A stretch of DNA of 64,000 bases from CAWDZK01 sp963807005. Lineage in GTDB: Bacteria; Actinomycetota; Actinomycetes; JACCUZ01. Positions 22,679 through 29,815 of the stretch are shown piece after piece. Each line of letters opens with the position of its first letter. The first letter of the stretch is position 1. The stretch is taken from assembly GCA_963807005.1 (NCBI GenBank), contig CAWDZK010000004.1:558001-622000 (forward strand), read 5' to 3'. Position numbers and translations under genes: made by a program. Under the pieces are notes generated by a model, which did no database searches, was not told the origin of the DNA, and saw only the letters and a program-made list of their open reading frames with translations.

Positions 22679-24489
22679 CAGGCCTCCTTCGTGCGGGTCG
22701 CCGCGCCGGTCGCCGTCCGGCGGCGGCTGCTGGGTGTCGGCGTCAGGAGGGTGCGCCGGGTGGACCCGAGTCGCTCCGGGTCCAGACCGGACATCTTGTG
22801 GCCCTGCCCGAAGAACTTCGTCCGGGCCAGGATCGTGAGCAGCGGCTTGGTGAACATGAACACGATGACGATGTCGAGCAGCGTCGTGAGGCCGAGCGTG
22901 AAGGCGAACCCGCGGACGCTGCCCACGGACAGCAGGTAGAGGACGACGGCCGCGAGGAACGACACGAAGTCTGCCGCGAGGATCGTCCGGCGGGCGCGGA
23001 CCCAGCCCGACTCCACAGCGACCCGTAGCGACTTCCCGTCCCGCACCTCGTCCCGCAGCCGTTCGAAGAACACCACGAACGAGTCGGCGGTGATGCCGAT
23101 CGCCACGATCAGACCGGCGATGCCGGCGAGGCTGAGGCGGAACCCGATCTGCCAGCCGAGCAGGACCACCAGGCCGTACGTGAGGGCGGCCGACACCAGC
23201 AGGCTCGCGACCGTGACCAGGCCGAGGCCGCGGTAGTACAGCAGCGAGTAGAGGACGACGAGGACCAGCCCGATCGCACCCGCGAACAGGCCGGCCCTGA
23301 GCTGGTCGCCACCCAGGGTCGCCGAGACCTCCTGGACCTCGCCCGCGTCGAAGGTCAGCGGCAGCGCGCCGTACTTGAGCACGTTGGCCAGGCTGGTCGC
23401 CTCGCTCTGGGTGAAGTTGCCGGTGATCTGGGCGTTGCCCCCGATGATCGGACCGTTGTTGAGCCCGGGCGCGGAGACGACCAACCCGTCGAGCACGATG
23501 CCGAAGCGGTTCTGCGGGTCGGTGAGGGCGGCGAGCCGGCGGGTCGTGTCGGCGAACTTCTTCTTGCCGGCGCCGGTGAAGTCGAGGATGACCTCCCAAC
23601 CGCCGGTGGAGACGCCCTGGCTGTTGCTCTCGAGGCCGGCCGAGGCCGAGCTCACGTCGGTGCCGAGCACCTCCGCGGGGCCCAGGAGGTACTTCTCGAT
23701 GCCGTCCTCGCTGCAGGTCACCAGTGGCTTGCTGGGCAGGTCGCCTCCCCGCTTGCGCAGGTCCTGGCGGATCTTCGAGGGGTTCGCGCAGTCCAGCGCC
23801 GCGAACTCCTGCTGCAGCTGCGGGGTCACTCCGTCCAGGCCACCGGGCGCCGGGGTGACGGGCGGCGGAGTCGGCGTCGCCGCCGGGGAGGTCGCCGAGG
23901 CCGTGGGGCTCGGGCCGGCGCTACCTGCCCTGCGCAGTGCCTTGGGCACCACCGCGTTGTTCGAGCTGGTCGACGGCGCGGGACTCGGGCTTGCCGACGT
24001 CGACGGGGTGGGGCTCGCGCTGCCGGACGGGCTTGGGGTGGCCGACGCGCTCGGCTGCGGCGTCGCTGAGCCGGCAGCGGCGAGAAGGACCGGCCGGAAC
24101 CGCAGCTGCGCCGTCTGCTGGACAGTGGCGAGGATGTTCTTGTCCTGCCGGCCGGGGATGGAGATGACGATGTTGTTCCCGGCGGTGGTCACCTCGGACT
24201 CCGCGACACCGAAGCTGTCGACGCGGTTGCGGATGATCGAGACGGCCTGGCTCAGGGCGTCCTTGGTGATCTTCCCGGACTCGCCCTTCGCCACCCGTGG
24301 CGTGAGGATGACACTGGTCCCGCCTTCGAGGTCGAGGCCCAGGCGCGGCTGGAACTTGTCCGCCAGCGTGAGCCGCTGCTTGCCGATCTTGTCGGGCGCT
24401 GCCACCCAGACCAGGCCGAAGACCACGGCGGTGAGGACCACGAGCACCGCGATGGTGCGGGCGGGCCGCGACGCGCTCGGTGTTGCCAC
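22678..24489 (-). CDS. secD: protein translocase subunit SecD with Ser/Pro/Thr-rich insert
   Basis: This 603-residue protein has an N-terminal helix (TIAVLVVLTAVVFGLVWVAA), the SecD motif PRLGLDLEGGTSVIL near residue 50, and five C-terminal helices with GITADSFVVFFERLRDEVR near 465. Residues about 140-215 form a low-complexity stretch of Ser, Pro, Thr and Ala inside the extracellular P1 domain, lengthening it well beyond compact SecD proteins. SecD and SecF use the proton gradient to pull substrates across the membrane. The gene precedes secF with one-base overlap and follows yajC. Confidence 0.96.
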   Translation of the reverse strand: MATPSASRPARTIAVLVVLTAVVFGLVWVAAPDKIGKQRLTLADKFQPRLGLDLEGGTSVILTPRVAKGESGKITKDALSQAVSIIRNRVDSFGVAESEVTTAGNNIVISIPGRQDKNILATVQQTAQLRFRPVLLAAAGSATPQPSASATPSPSGSASPTPSTSASPSPAPSTSSNNAVVPKALRRAGSAGPSPTASATSPAATPTPPPVTPAPGGLDGVTPQLQQEFAALDCANPSKIRQDLRKRGGDLPSKPLVTCSEDGIEKYLLGPAEVLGTDVSSASAGLESNSQGVSTGGWEVILDFTGAGKKKFADTTRRLAALTDPQNRFGIVLDGLVVSAPGLNNGPIIGGNAQITGNFTQSEATSLANVLKYGALPLTFDAGEVQEVSATLGGDQLRAGLFAGAIGLVLVVLYSLLYYRGLGLVTVASLLVSAALTYGLVVLLGWQIGFRLSLAGIAGLIVAIGITADSFVVFFERLRDEVRDGKSLRVAVESGWVRARRTILAADFVSFLAAVVLYLLSVGSVRGFAFTLGLTTLLDIVIVFMFTKPLLTILARTKFFGQGHKMSGLDPERLGSTRRTLLTPTPSSRRRTATGAATRTKEA

Positions 24490-24555
24490 GTGAGGATCTC
24501 TTCTCTGTCTGTCGCTGTGGATCGGTGGTGAAGCCGGCCTCCGGCCGGCAGCGGG

Positions 24556-24906
24556 CTACTCGCCGTGCGCGCGCCGGCCGTCCGGGTCGGTGCCGAGGTC
24601 GGGGCCCTCGTCCGGGTCGTGGCCGCCGCCGGTGTCCTCGCTGGCGGGCGCGTCGTCCTCGGTGATGATCCGGCCGACAGCCGCCTTGATCACCCGCACG
24701 GTGGTGCCCGGTGAGATCTCCAGCAGCACCGAGTCGTCCCGCACCTCGGTGACCAGCCCGAACATCCCCGAGGTCGTCATGACCTCCACCCCGGGGGCGA
24801 GCCGCGTCTGCAGCTGGTCGGCCTGGCGGGCCCTGGTCCGCTGCGGGCGGAGGATGAGGAAGTAGAACGCCACGAGGATCAACGCGAAGGGGAGCAGCAC
24901 GTCCAC
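24556..24906 (-). CDS. yajC: preprotein translocase accessory subunit YajC
   Basis: The chosen start is GTG 24906, giving 116 residues that begin VDVLLPFALILVAFYFLILR, the single YajC membrane helix. GVEVMTTSGMFGLVTEV and VRVIKAAVGRI follow, the conserved cytoplasmic part. A Shine-Dalgarno-like AAGGA lies about 10 bases upstream on the minus strand. The last 30 residues are acidic and disordered. YajC associates with SecDF in the membrane. The gene heads the yajC-secD-secF-apt-rel run. Confidence 0.93.
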   Translation of the reverse strand: MDVLLPFALILVAFYFLILRPQRTRARQADQLQTRLAPGVEVMTTSGMFGLVTEVRDDSVLLEISPGTTVRVIKAAVGRIITEDDAPASEDTGGGHDPDEGPDLGTDPDGRRAHGE

Positions 24907-25094
24907 GGGCGAGATGTCCTTCCGAGAGCTTCGTCGGTCCGGTCGAGGGGCACACCGGGAGGCAACAGGAGGCCTCGGGCGGCAGACCGGCGGGGAGTCT
25001 ACCTGCCGGACCTGGACGATCCGGCCGGTCCCGGTCACAGGGCGGTCACGTCTGCGCACACCGCGGCAGCGGCTGCCGGGCCCACCGCTGCGCG

Positions 25095-26168
25095 CTAGGC
25101 GTCCTCGGGTGGCTCGTCGAACAGCGCGGGCGCGGCGGGCCGACGTGGCGGGGTGAGGCCGAGGTGCGCCCAGGCCGCGGGGGTGGCGACCCTGCCCCGG
25201 GGGGTGCGGGCCAGCAGTCCGGCCCGGACCAGGAACGGCTCGGCCACCTCCTCGACGGTCTCGCGCTCCTCCCCGACGGCCACCGCCAGCGTGGACACGC
25301 CGACCGGGCCGCCGCCGAAGCTGGCCACCAGGGCCTGCAGGACGGCACGGTCCAGCCGGTCCAGGCCGCGCTCGTCCACCTCGTAGACGACCAGGGCCTC
25401 CCGGGCGATGTCGCGGGTCACCTGCCCGTCGGCGCGGACCTGGGCGAAGTCGCGGACGCGGCGGAGCAGCCGGTTGGCGATGCGGGGCGTGCCCCGGGAG
25501 CGCCGGGCGATCTCCGCGGCCCCATCGCTCTCCAGCGGTACGTCGAGCAGCCGGCTGGACCGGGCCAGCACCCGCTCGAGGTCCCCTGCCTCGTAGAAGT
25601 CCATGTGCGCGGTGAAGCCGAACCGGTCCCGGAGCGGCCCGGGCAGCAGGCCGGCCCGCGTGGTGGCACCGACCAGGGTGAACGGCGGGACCTCGAGCGG
25701 GATGGCGGTGGCGCCGGGCCCCTTTCCCACGACGACGTCGACCCGGAAGTCCTCCATCGCCAGGTAGAGCATCTCCTCGGCGGGGCGGGACATCCGGTGG
25801 ATCTCGTCGAGGAAGAGGACCTCGCCCTCGGTCAGGCTGGACAGGATGGCGGCGAGGTCGCCGGCGTGCTGGATCGCGGGGCCGCTGGTGATCCGCAGCG
25901 GAGCCTCCAGCTCGGCCGCGACGATCATCGCCAGCGTGGTCTTGCCCAGGCCGGGCGGGCCGGAGAGCAGGACGTGGTCGGGCACCCGGCCGCGGCCGCG
26001 GGCCGCGTCCAGCACCAGGCCGAGCTGCTCGCGCACCCGGGCCTGGCCGATGAACTCCGACAGCGTGCGGGGCCGCAAGGCTGCCTCGACCCGGCGCTCG
26101 TCCTCACCGCCGGGCGACTCGCGGTCGACCACGAGGTCCGGGTCGACCAGCCGGTCGGTGCCGCTCAT
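25095..26168 (-). CDS. ruvB: Holliday junction branch-migration ATPase RuvB
   Basis: Start ATG 26168 overlaps the ruvA stop. This 357-residue AAA+ motor has Walker A GPPGLGKTT near residue 70, Walker B LFLDEIHRM near 120, LVGATTRAGLLPGPLRDRFG and the winged-helix C-terminus. It drives branch migration with RuvA and supplies RuvC. The run ruvC-ruvA-ruvB is translationally coupled and preceded by a LexA box. Confidence 0.97.
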   Translation of the reverse strand: MSGTDRLVDPDLVVDRESPGGEDERRVEAALRPRTLSEFIGQARVREQLGLVLDAARGRGRVPDHVLLSGPPGLGKTTLAMIVAAELEAPLRITSGPAIQHAGDLAAILSSLTEGEVLFLDEIHRMSRPAEEMLYLAMEDFRVDVVVGKGPGATAIPLEVPPFTLVGATTRAGLLPGPLRDRFGFTAHMDFYEAGDLERVLARSSRLLDVPLESDGAAEIARRSRGTPRIANRLLRRVRDFAQVRADGQVTRDIAREALVVYEVDERGLDRLDRAVLQALVASFGGGPVGVSTLAVAVGEERETVEEVAEPFLVRAGLLARTPRGRVATPAAWAHLGLTPPRRPAAPALFDEPPEDA

Positions 26169-26785
26169 GCCTTGCTCAGCGAGCGCAGGGCCACCTTGAG
26201 CAGGGCGGCGACGTCGGGTGTCGTGCCCGCGTCGGCGGCCTCCGCGGCGTACGGCGCGGCGGCGGCCACACCCTCGTCGGCCTCCCGCCCGGACCAGCCG
26301 AGTCCGAGCAGGGCACCGTGCAGCTGGTCGCGCCAGGGGGTGCCGCCGGCGCCGGCGACGCGGTGCGTGGCCGCAGAACCGCGGACCGCCCCGAGGCGGT
26401 CCTTGAGCTCGAGGACGATCCGCTGGGCGCCCTTGCGCCCGACTCCGGGTACCTGGGTCAGCGCGGCGAGATCCTCGGTGGCGACGGCGCGCCGGAGCTC
26501 GTCGGGGGCGTGCACGGCGAGCATGGCCTGGGCCAGCCGCGGCCCCACGCCGCTGGCGGTCTGCAGCAGCTCGAACACGACCCGCTCGTCCTCGTCGGCG
26601 AACCCGTACAGGGTCAGCGAGTCCTCCCGGACGACCATGCTGGTCGGGAGGTGGGCCGGCTCCCCGATGCGCAGCCGGGCAAGGGTCGCCGGCGCGCACT
26701 GCACAGAGAACCCGACTCCACCGACCTCGATCACTGCCCCGTCGGGCGCGAGCGCAGCGACCCGGCCGGCGACGAAGGCGATCAC
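26165..26785 (-). CDS. ruvA: Holliday junction DNA-binding protein RuvA
   Basis: This 206-residue protein has an N-terminal OB-fold (MIAFVAGRVAALAPDGAVIE), two helix-hairpin-helix motifs (SGVGPRLAQAML and VPGVGRKGAQRIVLEL) and a C-terminal domain III separated by an Ala-rich linker. It binds four-way junctions and loads RuvB. Start and stop overlap ruvC and ruvB. Confidence 0.97.
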   Translation of the reverse strand: MIAFVAGRVAALAPDGAVIEVGGVGFSVQCAPATLARLRIGEPAHLPTSMVVREDSLTLYGFADEDERVVFELLQTASGVGPRLAQAMLAVHAPDELRRAVATEDLAALTQVPGVGRKGAQRIVLELKDRLGAVRGSAATHRVAGAGGTPWRDQLHGALLGLGWSGREADEGVAAAAPYAAEAADAGTTPDVAALLKVALRSLSKA

Positions 26786-27312
26786 GACCGCGCTCCGGCG
26801 CCGGTGGCGGTCGCCAGCGCGGCCGCGACCCGGGCCTGCGCGCTGCCGCGCCAGACGTGGCAGATGGCCAGGCCGAGGGCATCGGCGGCGTCAGCGGGCT
26901 TCGGCGCCTCGCTCAGCTGCAGGATCCTGGTCACCATCGCTCCCACCTGGGTCTTGTCGGCCCGGCCGCTGCCGGTCACCGCGGCCTTCATCTCGCTCGG
27001 CGTGTGCAGGGCCACCGGGACGCCCGCGCGGGCGGCCGCCAGGATCGCGACGGCACTGGCCTGGGCGGTTCCCATGACGGTGCGCACGTTGTGCTGGCTG
27101 AACACCCGCTCGACGGCGACGGCGTCCGGCCGGTGCTCGCGCAGCCACGCCTCGACCTCGCGTTCGATGGCCAGCAGCCGGGCGCCGAGGTCGTTCCCCG
27201 GCGGAGTCCGGACCACCCCGACGGCGAGCATGCGCAGCGGGCGACCGGCCGAGCCCTCGACCACGCCGAGCCCGCACCGGGTGAGCCCGGGATCGACGCC
27301 GAGCACCCGCAC
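26782..27312 (-). CDS. ruvC: crossover junction endodeoxyribonuclease RuvC
   Basis: This 176-residue RNase H-fold resolvase starts at GTG 27312. It shows the catalytic-residue regions GVDPGLTRCG (Asp), VAVERVF (Glu) and the C-terminal ADAADALGLAICH (Asp pair). It cuts Holliday junctions made accessible by RuvAB. First gene of ruvCAB; a LexA-type palindrome lies 29-42 bases upstream of its start. Confidence 0.97.
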   Translation of the reverse strand: MRVLGVDPGLTRCGLGVVEGSAGRPLRMLAVGVVRTPPGNDLGARLLAIEREVEAWLREHRPDAVAVERVFSQHNVRTVMGTAQASAVAILAAARAGVPVALHTPSEMKAAVTGSGRADKTQVGAMVTRILQLSEAPKPADAADALGLAICHVWRGSAQARVAAALATATGAGARS

Positions 27313-27340
27313 TGCGCGTCACCTCCCGACCCCGCCCGTC

Positions 27341-27354
27341 CGAACACCTGTTCG
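27341..27354. promoter_or_regulatory. LexA (SOS) box upstream of ruvCAB
   Basis: The 14-mer CGAACACCTGTTCG fits the Gram-positive/actinobacterial LexA consensus CGAAC-N4-GTTCG exactly. It is centred about 35 bases upstream of the ruvC start codon, a position expected to block transcription. Damage-inducible control of ruv genes by LexA is established in several bacteria, including mycobacteria. A further CGAAC half-site lies at 27359-27363. Confidence 0.85.
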
Positions 27355-27412
27355 GGTACGAACGTACCGGCGGCCTCGCCCGGATCCGGGCAGCGACGCG
27401 CCGGGCGAGCCC

Positions 27413-27428
27413 GTCAACACCGGTTGAC
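27413..27428. promoter_or_regulatory. operator palindrome 1 (GTCAAC-N4-GTTGAC)
   Basis: GTCAAC and GTTGAC are perfect inverted half-sites separated by ACCG; flanking bases extend the symmetry to 18 bp. The right half contains TTGAC, usable as the -35 of the promoter reading into the HTH gene. The same half-sites recur 28 bp downstream. Confidence 0.8.
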
Positions 27429-27453
27429 GCAGTGTGGTGCGTCAACGTACGTT
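27424..27453 (+). promoter_or_regulatory. probable leaderless promoter of the HTH/Clp-N module
   Basis: TTGACG (27424-27429) and TACGTT (27448-27453) are separated by 18 bp. The expected start of transcription, 6-7 bases after the -10, coincides with the ATG at 27460, and no Shine-Dalgarno sequence precedes that ATG. The -35 is inside operator 1 and the -10 inside operator 2, so a repressor on these sites would cover both. Confidence 0.6.
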
Positions 27454-27456
27454 GAC
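27441..27456. promoter_or_regulatory. operator palindrome 2 (GTCAAC-N4-GTTGAC)
   Basis: GTCAACGTACGTTGAC is a perfect 16-bp palindrome (18 with flanks), ending 3 bases before the HTH start codon. Its half-sites are identical to those of the palindrome at 27413. Centre-to-centre spacing is 28 bp, close to 2.7 helical turns. Confidence 0.82.
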
Positions 27457-27459
27457 GAC

Positions 27460-27675
27460 ATGACCACGGCACCGGACGTCGCCGAGCAGGCTGCCAGCAC
27501 AGACCCGGCGGTGGGCCTGCGCGCCGTCGCCGCCCTGCGCCGGCTCGCCGACCAGCTGGAGGTGCTGCAGGTGCGCAACGCCCGTGCCCAGGGCTGGTCC
27601 TGGGATGCGATCGGCGCGCTGCTCGGGGTCAGCAAGCAGGCGGTCCACAAGAAGCACCGCGACGGTGGGAGGTAG
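27460..27675 (+). CDS. small helix-turn-helix protein, ClpC2-N-terminus-like
   Basis: This 71-residue protein from ATG 27460 has a helical first half and a C-terminal helix-turn-helix, SWDAIGALLGVSKQAVHKKH (residues 48-67). The pattern W-x-x-I-G-x-x-x-G-V-[ST]-K-Q-A matches the N-terminal HTH I recall in mycobacterial ClpC2 (Rv2667). It is followed after 2 bp by the Clp-N gene, so the pair may equal one split ClpC2. Two identical operator palindromes in its own promoter suggest it represses its own operon. It is too short to contain anything beyond DNA binding and dimerisation. Confidence 0.85.
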   Translation: MTTAPDVAEQAASTDPAVGLRAVAALRRLADQLEVLQVRNARAQGWSWDAIGALLGVSKQAVHKKHRDGGR

Positions 27676-27677
27676 CC

Positions 27678-28250
27678 ATGTTCGAGCGGTTCACCGACGA
27701 AGCCAGGGCGATGGTGGTCGTCGCTCAGGGCGAGGCCCGTGCGCTGGGACACGGCTGGATCGGCACCGAGCACCTGCTGCTCGCCGCCCTCCGGCCGTCG
27801 TCGGTCGCGGGGACGCTCGAGTCCGTCGGGCTGACCCACGCCCGTGTCGTCGCGGTGGTGCGGGGGTCGCAGCCGGACCCGTCGGACGATGCCGTCCTGC
27901 GCGAGCTCGGCATCGATGTCGCGGAGGTCCGCCGACGGGTCGAGGCCGACTTCGGTGCCGGCGCCCTGGAGACCGCCGTCCCAGAGTGGCGTCCGCCGCG
28001 ACGGCTCCGGCCTCTTCGCGCCCGCCGGCGCGGAGGCGGTCACATCCCGTTCACCGGGCCGGCGAAGCAGGCACTCGTGCTGGGGCTGCGCGAAGCGGTC
28101 CGGCTGAGCAGCTCGGAGATCACCGCCGAGCACCTCGTCCTCGGGACGATGGCCGCGCCCGGGCGGGCCGCCGCGGTCGTCACCGTGCTCGGGGTTACTT
28201 CGGACGAGGTGCGGCGGGCGGTGCTCGCCCAGCTCGGCCGGGCCGCCTGA
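27678..28250 (+). CDS. Clp N-terminal-domain protein without ATPase (ClpC2-like)
   Basis: This 190-residue protein consists of two Clp-N repeats: residues 1-75 (starts MFERFTDEARAMVVVAQGEA, with GWIGTEHLLLAAL) and about 115-185 (starts GHIPFTGPAKQALVLGLREA, with ITAEHLVLGTM). No Walker motifs follow, so it is only the substrate/adaptor-binding domain of ClpC. The MFERFTDEAR start and GHIPFT match the ClpC1 N-domain closely. In M. tuberculosis the similar stand-alone protein ClpC2 is reported to bind cyclomarin-type ClpC1 poisons. A decoy or adaptor-sequestering role here is inference. It is co-transcribed with the HTH gene. Confidence 0.88.
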   Translation: MFERFTDEARAMVVVAQGEARALGHGWIGTEHLLLAALRPSSVAGTLESVGLTHARVVAVVRGSQPDPSDDAVLRELGIDVAEVRRRVEADFGAGALETAVPEWRPPRRLRPLRARRRGGGHIPFTGPAKQALVLGLREAVRLSSSEITAEHLVLGTMAAPGRAAAVVTVLGVTSDEVRRAVLAQLGRAA

Positions 28251-28272
28251 GCAGCGCCGCGACCAGCAGCCG

Positions 28273-29025
28273 TCAGCCGACGGCTTCCATCACCTCGTCG
28301 GTGACGTCGAAGTTGGCGAACACGTTCTGCACGTCGTCGGAGTCCTCCAGCGCCTCGATCAGGCGGAACACCTTCCGCGCGCCGTCCTCGTCGAGCGGCA
28401 CGCTGACCGAGGGCAGGAAGGACGCGTCGGCGGAGTCGTAGTCGATGCCGGCGTCGACCAGTGCGGTGCGGACCGCCACCAGGTCGGTGGCCTCGGACAC
28501 GACCTCGAACGCCTCGTCCAGGTCGTTGACCTCCTCGGCACCGACCTCCAGGACGGCGGCCAGCACGTCGTCCTCGCTCAGCCCGTCGGACTTCGGGACG
28601 ATGACGACGCCCTTGCGGTTGAACAGGTAGGACACCGAGCCCGGATCGGCCATCGAGCCGCCGTTGCGGGTCATCGCGGTGCGCACCTCGGCGGCGGCCC
28701 GGTTGCGGTTGTCGGTGAGGCACTCGATCAGAACTGCCACGCCGCTGGGCCCGTAGCCCTCGTACATGATCGTCTGGTAGTCGGCGCCGCCCGCCTCGGC
28801 CCCGGAGCCGCGCTTGACCGCGCGGTCGATGTTGTCGTTGGGGACGGAGGTCTTCTTCGCCTTCTGGATGGCGTCGTAGAGCGTGGGGTTGCCGGCCGGG
28901 TCGCCGCCGCCGGTGCGCGCCGCCACCTCGATGTTCTTGATCAGCTTGGCGAAGGCCTTGCCGCGACGGGCGTCGATGACGGCCTTCTTGTGCTTGGTCG
29001 TGGCCCACTTGGAGTGGCCGCTCAT
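28273..29025 (-). CDS. YebC/PmpR-family regulator
   Basis: This 250-residue protein begins with the invariant MSGHSKWATTKHKKAVIDA, and contains GGDPAGNPTLYDAIQKAKK, NDNIDRAVKRG and YEGYGPSGVAVLIECLTDN. The family was described first as DNA-binding transcription regulators; more recent work assigns some members a role in resolving ribosome stalling. The gene lies just downstream of pdxT on the minus strand and is convergent with the Clp-N gene (22 bp gap). Confidence 0.95.
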   Translation of the reverse strand: MSGHSKWATTKHKKAVIDARRGKAFAKLIKNIEVAARTGGGDPAGNPTLYDAIQKAKKTSVPNDNIDRAVKRGSGAEAGGADYQTIMYEGYGPSGVAVLIECLTDNRNRAAAEVRTAMTRNGGSMADPGSVSYLFNRKGVVIVPKSDGLSEDDVLAAVLEVGAEEVNDLDEAFEVVSEATDLVAVRTALVDAGIDYDSADASFLPSVSVPLDEDGARKVFRLIEALEDSDDVQNVFANFDVTDEVMEAVG

Positions 29026-29035
29026 ACCTGATCCC

Positions 29036-29647
29036 TCACGTCTGACGTTCCCTCACGATCCGGACGAACAGCTCGTGCACCCGTCCGTCACCCGTCATCT
29101 CGGGGTGGAACGACGTAGCCAGCAGCGAGCCCTGGCGGACGGCGACGATCCTACCTTCGGCCGGCCCCTCCTCGACCCGGGCGAGCACCTCGACCTCCGG
29201 CGCGACCTGCTCCACCCAGGGGGCCCGGATGAACACCCCGTGCACAGGATGGCCGTCGACACCGGCCAGGTGCACGTCACCCTCGAAGCTGGCGACCTGC
29301 CGCCCGAACGCGTTGCGCCGGACGGTCATGTCGATGCCGCCCAGCGTCTCCTGGTCCGGCCGGCCGTCGAGGACCCGGTCCGCCAGCAGGATCATCCCGG
29401 CGCAGGAGCCGTAGCCCGGGAGGCCGTCGCGCAGCCGCGCCCGCAGCGGGTCGCGCAGCCCGAAGGCCCGCATGAGCTTGTCCATCGTGGTGGACTCCCC
29501 GCCGGGCAGCACGATGCCGGCCAGGCCGTCGAGCTCCTCGACCCGGCGTACCGGACGGCCGGTCGCCCCGGCGCGCTCGAGTGCGACCAGGTGCTCGCGG
29601 ACGTCGCCCTGCAGGGCGAGCACGCCGATCGTCGGGGAGGCAGCCAC
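29036..29647 (-). CDS. pdxT: pyridoxal 5'-phosphate synthase glutaminase subunit PdxT
   Basis: This 203-residue class I glutamine amidotransferase has IGVLALQGDVREH at the N-terminus, PGGESTTMDKL near residue 48, the catalytic cysteine in GSCAGMILLA near 80 and the His/Glu pair in SFHPEMTGD near 183. It supplies ammonia to PdxS for PLP synthesis. It follows pdxS on the same strand, but a 168-bp spacer with a nested palindrome separates them, unlike the tight pairs of many genomes. Confidence 0.95.
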   Translation of the reverse strand: MAASPTIGVLALQGDVREHLVALERAGATGRPVRRVEELDGLAGIVLPGGESTTMDKLMRAFGLRDPLRARLRDGLPGYGSCAGMILLADRVLDGRPDQETLGGIDMTVRRNAFGRQVASFEGDVHLAGVDGHPVHGVFIRAPWVEQVAPEVEVLARVEEGPAEGRIVAVRQGSLLATSFHPEMTGDGRVHELFVRIVRERQT

Positions 29648-29712
29648 GAGCGCACAGCCTAGGAACCCTCCCCGACCGTCCCCGCGACCGGCCTCAGCCC
29701 CCGACCCGAGAG

Positions 29713-29787
29713 CGCTCGTTTGCGACCTGGTTCACCGACACGCCGTCGGCCGTACGGCGTGTCGGTGGCGGATGTCGCAAACGAGCG
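29713..29787. repeat. two-tier nested palindrome between pdxS and pdxT
   Basis: Outer arms CGCTCGTTTGCGAC (29713-29726) and GTCGCAAACGAGCG (29774-29787) pair perfectly over 14 bp. Inner arms CACCGACACGCCGT (29733-29746) and ACGGCGTGTCGGTG (29754-29767) form a second perfect 14-bp stem around a 7-nt loop. Six unpaired bases separate the tiers on each side. It lies between two genes transcribed in the same direction, so it could attenuate or process the pdxST transcript, or be an interspersed repeat. Confidence 0.85.
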
Positions 29788-29815
29788 TCGGTACGGCGGC
29801 GTCGAGTGCGGGCGG

